Shown one piece after another: positions 5,590 to 8,107 of a stretch of 8,107 nucleotides of DNA. The DNA is from DASUSF01 sp036375275 (lineage in GTDB: Bacteria; Pseudomonadota; Alphaproteobacteria; Geminicoccales; Geminicoccaceae). Made by a program: the position numbers and the translations under genes. The notes below the pieces were generated by a model. The model saw only the letters and a list, made by a program, of their open reading frames with translations, was not told the DNA's origin and searched no databases. Positions within the stretch are counted from its first letter, which is position 1, and every line of letters starts with the position of its first letter. The DNA is taken from the NCBI GenBank assembly GCA_036375275.1, contig DASUSF010000194.1:1-8107 (forward strand), written 5' to 3'.

Positions 5590-6869
5590 CGGCCCTGGTA
5601 GTCCTCGAGGGCCCGGCCCCTGACGGCGGCGAGCTCCTCGGCGGAGGGGGTGTGGTCGGGGGCGTAGTAGCCGGCCGCCTTCTTGGCGTCGATCTCGACC
5701 TTGGCGTCCTCGGGGATCATGCCGTCGGGGATCGGCACCCGCTCCCCGATCTCGATCCCCTGGCGCGCCATGGCGTCGAACTTCAGGTTGCTCATCGAGA
5801 CCAGGCGGTCGATGCGGCGGATGCCGAGCCAGTGGAGGACGTCCGGCATCAGCTCCTGGAAGCGGACGTCCTGGACGCCCGCGACGCACTCGGTGCGTTC
5901 GAAGTAGGCGTCGGCGCGATCGCCGCCGGCCTGGCGCTTGCGGGCGTTGTAGACGAGGAACTTGGTCACCTCGCCGAGGCCGCGGCCCTCCTTCCGGTTG
6001 TAGACGATCAACCCCGCGCCGCCGTTCTGCGCCTCCTCGATGCACACCTGGATGCCGTGGACCAGGTAGGGCCGGCAGGTGCAGATGTCGGAGCCGAACA
6101 CGTCCGAGCCGTTGCACTCGTCGTGGACCCGGCACGCCAGCTTGCGCGCGGGATCGGTCAGCGCCCCGACCTCGCCGAAGATGTACGCGGTCTGGCCGCC
6201 GATCGGCGGCAGGAAGACGTGCAGGTCGGGGCGGGTGACCAGCTCCGGGAACATCCCGCCGGTGTGCTCGAACAGGTTGCGCCGGAGGCTCATCTCGCCG
6301 ATGCCGCAGCGCGCCGCGACGCCCGGGAGGTGCCAGACCGGCTCCAGCGCGACCTTGGTGCAGTTGACCTCGCCGTGGGGCGTGACGACGGCGCCGTCGG
6401 CCCGGATCGCCCCGCTCCGGAGCGCGTCGCGAAGCTCCGGCACGGTGAGCCGCGCCTTGGTCACCGCGATCGAGGGCCGGATGTCCCAGCCGTCGCGGAG
6501 CTGCTCCTGGAACGCCTCGCCGACGAGATGGCCCCACGGGTCGAGCGAGACGATCCGGCCGGGCTCCGACCACTGCGGGTGTGGCCCGATCTCGGCGGCC
6601 GGCGAGGTGTTGGTGAGGTCCGGACGGTGCATCGAATCGAGCGAGCCGGCGGCGACCGCGAGCGCCCGGTAGAGCGCATAGGAGCCGGAATGGGCGCCGA
6701 TCACGTTCCGCCGCGCCGGGTCGGAGAGGGTCCCGATGACAGGGCCTCGCTCGCGCGGGCTCGCCGCCCCCCAGTTGATCCTGGGCGGCTTCGGCCGGTT
6801 GGGGCGCGGGTGCGAGGTGAGGACGATGTGGCGCCGGGACTCGCCCCGCTTGTCGCTCGCTTCAGCCAT
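5586..6869 (-). CDS. urc1: GTP cyclohydrolase II-like protein, Urc1 type (uracil catabolism)
   Basis: This 427-residue protein has an N-terminal region of about 200 residues (conserved start HIVLTSHPRPN, then INWGAASPRERGPVIG) and a C-terminal GTP cyclohydrolase II domain (about 215-385). The zinc site is kept with family spacing: Cys252, ten residues, then Cys263 and Cys265 (HDECNGSDVFGSDICTC). Tyr290 and Arg292 lie in YNRKEGRG, the counterpart of YHRQEGRN in riboflavin RibA. These changes, the extra N-terminal region and the absence of other riboflavin genes point to the Urc1 subgroup, which acts in pyrimidine ring opening, presumably on a uridine nucleotide. The C-terminus (KVEIDAKKAAGYYAPDH) follows the family. 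The ATG at 6869 was chosen because conservation begins just after it. Its ribosome binding site is weak (ACGAG). A good promoter candidate lies 30 bases upstream, and urc4 follows with a GTGA overlap. Confidence 0.9.
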   Translation of the reverse strand: MAEASDKRGESRRHIVLTSHPRPNRPKPPRINWGAASPRERGPVIGTLSDPARRNVIGAHSGSYALYRALAVAAGSLDSMHRPDLTNTSPAAEIGPHPQWSEPGRIVSLDPWGHLVGEAFQEQLRDGWDIRPSIAVTKARLTVPELRDALRSGAIRADGAVVTPHGEVNCTKVALEPVWHLPGVAARCGIGEMSLRRNLFEHTGGMFPELVTRPDLHVFLPPIGGQTAYIFGEVGALTDPARKLACRVHDECNGSDVFGSDICTCRPYLVHGIQVCIEEAQNGGAGLIVYNRKEGRGLGEVTKFLVYNARKRQAGGDRADAYFERTECVAGVQDVRFQELMPDVLHWLGIRRIDRLVSMSNLKFDAMARQGIEIGERVPIPDGMIPEDAKVEIDAKKAAGYYAPDHTPSAEELAAVRGRALEDYQGR

Positions 6870-6898
6870 CGGTTGAACACTCGTGCGGCAAAGCGCGG

Positions 6899-6927
6899 AT
6901 GATCTTCGAAACCGCTCCGCTTGCCAA
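6899..6927 (-). promoter_or_regulatory. Candidate sigma-70 promoter for the urc operon
   Basis: On the minus strand TTGGCA (6927-6922; five of six to TTGACA) is followed after exactly 17 bases by GATCAT (6904-6899; four of six to TATAAT). Transcription would start near 6892, giving a leader of roughly 20 bases before the urc1 ATG. TTCGAA sits in the spacer next to the -10 box. An imperfect inverted repeat around it, AAGCG(C)GGA at 6891-6899 and TCCGCTT at 6916-6922, could be a regulator site. These are visual matches only. Confidence 0.38.
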
Positions 6928-6948
6928 ATGCTTTCGCGCCGCCCGCTC

Positions 6949-6976
6949 TTGCCGGTCCCGGCATCTCGATTAGAGT
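6949..6976 (+). promoter_or_regulatory. Candidate promoter of the FAH gene with a palindrome in its spacer
   Basis: TTGCCG (6949-6954) and TAGAGT (6971-6976) are spaced by 16 bases, each matching four of six consensus bases. A perfect palindrome, TGCCGG-TC-CCGGCA (6950-6963), overlaps the -35 box and spacer and is well placed for a dimeric repressor. It lies only about 20 bases from the -35 box of the opposing urc promoter, so one protein bound here could affect both directions. No regulator gene is present in the window. Confidence 0.35.
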
Positions 6977-7000
6977 GGCGCTGCCCGGAGGCCGCCGGAC

Positions 7001-7094
7001 ACGGGATGACCGGACGGAGGTGGCCCGAAGGGCGATGGCACGAGACGGGATCACCGTGCTCAAGTCGCCCGGAGGGCGAAGGCACGCAACGGGA
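7001..7094 (+). repeat. Degenerate 44-bp tandem repeat upstream of the FAH gene
   Basis: Unit 1 (7001-7044) and unit 2 (7045-7088) agree at 33 of 44 positions. A third copy begins ACGGGA at 7089-7094 and runs into the FAH ribosome binding site. The best conserved part is a 28-base block at 7023-7050 and 7067-7094 (24 of 28 identical). A shorter related block with a 4-base gap lies at 6983-7006. Each main block holds a small stem (GCCC-GAA-GGGC and CGCCC-GGA-GGGCG) and ends in ACGGGA; in the last copy this becomes part of the Shine-Dalgarno sequence. It looks like an old tandem duplication of the leader, or a set of repeated binding sites. Confidence 0.6.
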
Positions 7095-7101
7095 GGCGGC
7101 G

Positions 7102-7953
7102 ATGAAGCTGCTGCGCTACGGCGAGGCCGGACACGAGAGGCCGGCCATTCTGGACCAGGACGGCACGATCCGTTCCCTCGCCGGCGAGGTCGACGACATC
7201 TCGCCGCTCCTGTTCATGGGCGACGGCCTGGACCGGCTGAAGCGCCTCGACCTCAAGAGCCTGCCCCGGGTCGAGGGCAGCCCCAGGCTCGGCTGCCCGC
7301 TCGCCTGGGTCCCGAACCTGATCTGCATCGGGCTGAACTACGAGGACCACGCGAAGGAGACCAATTCGCCGATCCCGAAGGAGCCGATCGTGTTCATGAA
7401 GCACACCGGCTGCATCATCGGCCCGAACGACAAGGTCCGGATCCCGCGCGGCTCGGAGCAGACCGACTGGGAGGTCGAGCTCGGGGTCGTGATCGGCAAG
7501 CGGACCTCGTATGTCAGCGAGGCGTCGGCGATGGATTCGGTGGTCGGCTACGTCGCGGTCAACGACGTCAGCGAGCGCCACTTCCAGGCCAACGGCGGCG
7601 CCGGGCAGTGGATCAAGGGCAAGAGCCCCGACACCTTCGGCCCGATCGGCCCATGGTTCGTCACCAAGGACGAGATCCCGGATCCGCAGGACCTGAACCT
7701 CTGGCTCGAGGTCGACGGCCACCGCTACCAGGACGGGTCCACCTCGACCATGATCTTCGACGTCCGCCAGCTGGTGAGCCACCTCAGCAAGTACATGACG
7801 CTCCAGACCGGCGACGTGATCAGCACCGGCACGCCGCCAGGCGTCGGCGCCGGGGTCAAGCCGGACCCGGTGTTCCTCAAGCCCGGCCAGACCATGCGCC
7901 TCGGCATCGAGGGCCTGGGCGAGCAGGAGACCAAGGTCGTCGCCTTCGAGTAG
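7102..7953 (+). CDS. Fumarylacetoacetate hydrolase-family enzyme (possible 2,4-diketo-3-deoxy-L-fuconate hydrolase)
   Basis: This 283-residue cytoplasmic enzyme has a short N-terminal domain (MKLLRYGEAGHERPAILD) and the FAH catalytic domain from about residue 70. Key segments are CIGLNYEDHAKE (75-86), PIVFMK (95-100), the metal ligands Glu124 and Glu126 in DWEVELGVVIG, Asp155 in VNDVSERHFQ, KGKSPDTFGPIGPW (172-185) and STGTPPGVG (241-249). Family members use Mg2+ or Mn2+ to cleave C-C bonds in, or isomerise, diketo acids. The pattern of DTFGPIGPW, RYQDGSTSTMIF and MTLQTGDVISTGTPPGVG resembles proteins annotated as 2,4-diketo-3-deoxy-L-fuconate hydrolase or, often doubtfully, ureidoglycolate lyase. 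GGGAGG lies 5 bases before the ATG. It diverges from urc1, so shared control is possible. The dehydrogenase at 272 could supply its diketo substrate. An alternative is an unassigned step in pyrimidine breakdown. Family certain, substrate not. Confidence 0.92.
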   Translation: MKLLRYGEAGHERPAILDQDGTIRSLAGEVDDISPLLFMGDGLDRLKRLDLKSLPRVEGSPRLGCPLAWVPNLICIGLNYEDHAKETNSPIPKEPIVFMKHTGCIIGPNDKVRIPRGSEQTDWEVELGVVIGKRTSYVSEASAMDSVVGYVAVNDVSERHFQANGGAGQWIKGKSPDTFGPIGPWFVTKDEIPDPQDLNLWLEVDGHRYQDGSTSTMIFDVRQLVSHLSKYMTLQTGDVISTGTPPGVGAGVKPDPVFLKPGQTMRLGIEGLGEQETKVVAFE

Positions 7954-7978
7954 TGCCTGGACTTCCAGCAGGCGGTAG

Positions 7979-8003
7979 CCAAAGCGCGAAGTTGCGCTGT
8001 TGG
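7979..8003 (+). terminator. Possible terminator hairpin after the FAH gene
   Basis: Twenty-five bases after the stop codon, AGCGC (7983-7987) pairs with GCGCT (7994-7998). The stem continues as CCAA/TTGG past one bulged G, giving nine pairs in all. No T run follows directly; the only T-rich stretch (8070-8075) is too far away. The rest of 7954-8107 holds no gene I can support, although a GGGAGG at 8081-8086 could precede a gene that starts beyond the window. Confidence 0.3.
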
Positions 8004-8107
8004 GTGCTGGCGCCGCCCGCATGCCTTTCGGGTGCTCTGGTGGTTCACGCCGGGGCGTCCTACCTGCATTTTTCTTGAGCGGGAGGCCCTGTTCGCTCTA
8101 CGAGGTG

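Noticed and set aside
5590..6573. The urc4 reading frame remains open far upstream through urc1, giving an apparent 742-residue fusion
   Set aside because: The upstream part reads urc1 out of frame. Similarity to DUF1688 begins just after the GTG at 5589, which overlaps the urc1 stop in the classic coupled arrangement.
5586..6869. Riboflavin biosynthesis ribA
   Set aside because: The long N-terminal region, altered active-site surroundings, coupling to DUF1688 and lack of other riboflavin genes fit the Urc1 subgroup better.
4027..6902. Very long open frames on the plus strand opposite urc4 and urc1 (about 520 and 580 codons)
   Set aside because: They are the antisense of well-recognised genes, rich in Arg, Ala, Gly and Pro, with no family resemblance. 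Such mirror frames are common in high-GC DNA.
6921..8078. Long plus-strand frame overlapping the FAH gene
   Set aside because: Over 7102-7953 it is an out-of-frame reading of a clear FAH-family gene, and its product is low-complexity.

Overview
The window is GC-rich (about 70% by eye), with strong third-position G/C bias and GGGAGG-type ribosome binding sites. This suggests a high-GC proteobacterium. The uracil phosphoribosyltransferase sequence (HPLVQHKLTLMR, DPMLATGNSA) looks alphaproteobacterial, possibly Rhodospirillales-like; that placement is an inference.

Layout. Positions 1-88 hold the 5' end of an unidentified minus-strand gene. Two plus-strand genes follow: an NAD-type short-chain dehydrogenase of the DHRS6/BDH2-like group (272-1012) and an alpha/beta hydrolase (1289-2128). 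A strong hairpin at 2134-2156 separates them from a minus-strand block that runs from 6869 down to 2166. In transcription order the block is: a GTP cyclohydrolase II-like protein (Urc1 type), a DUF1688 protein (Urc4/Urg3 type, GTGA overlap with the previous stop), a secreted CHRD-domain protein, uracil phosphoribosyltransferase (upp, Urc6-type role), an MNT-type nucleotidyltransferase and a HEPN-type partner. Reading plus again, a fumarylacetoacetate-hydrolase-family enzyme (7102-7953) diverges from urc1 across a 232-bp control region.

Main biological reading. The trio of GTP cyclohydrolase II-like protein, DUF1688 and UPRT matches the URC pyrimidine catabolism pathway genetically defined in the yeast Lachancea kluyveri. 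In that pathway uracil is first made into UMP, the ring is then opened, and urea plus a C3 acid are released. Bacterial versions are still poorly described, and DUF1688 has no settled reaction that I know of. Here the cluster is interrupted by a gene for an exported CHRD protein. It also carries a two-gene MNT/HEPN module, of the kind that forms toxin-antitoxin pairs, starting one base after the upp stop codon.

The dehydrogenase and the FAH-family hydrolase flank the cluster. Their closest recognisable relatives include the last two enzymes of the non-phosphorylating L-fucose pathway (2-keto-3-deoxy-L-fuconate dehydrogenase and 2,4-diketo-3-deoxy-L-fuconate hydrolase), so they may work as a pair, but the rest of that pathway is not in the window. 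Other points of note are a degenerate 44-bp tandem repeat leading into the FAH ribosome binding site, a run of three back-to-back perfect inverted repeats before the CHRD gene, and the absence of a stop codon at the expected end of the MNT gene. No tRNA, rRNA, CRISPR array or insertion sequence was seen.
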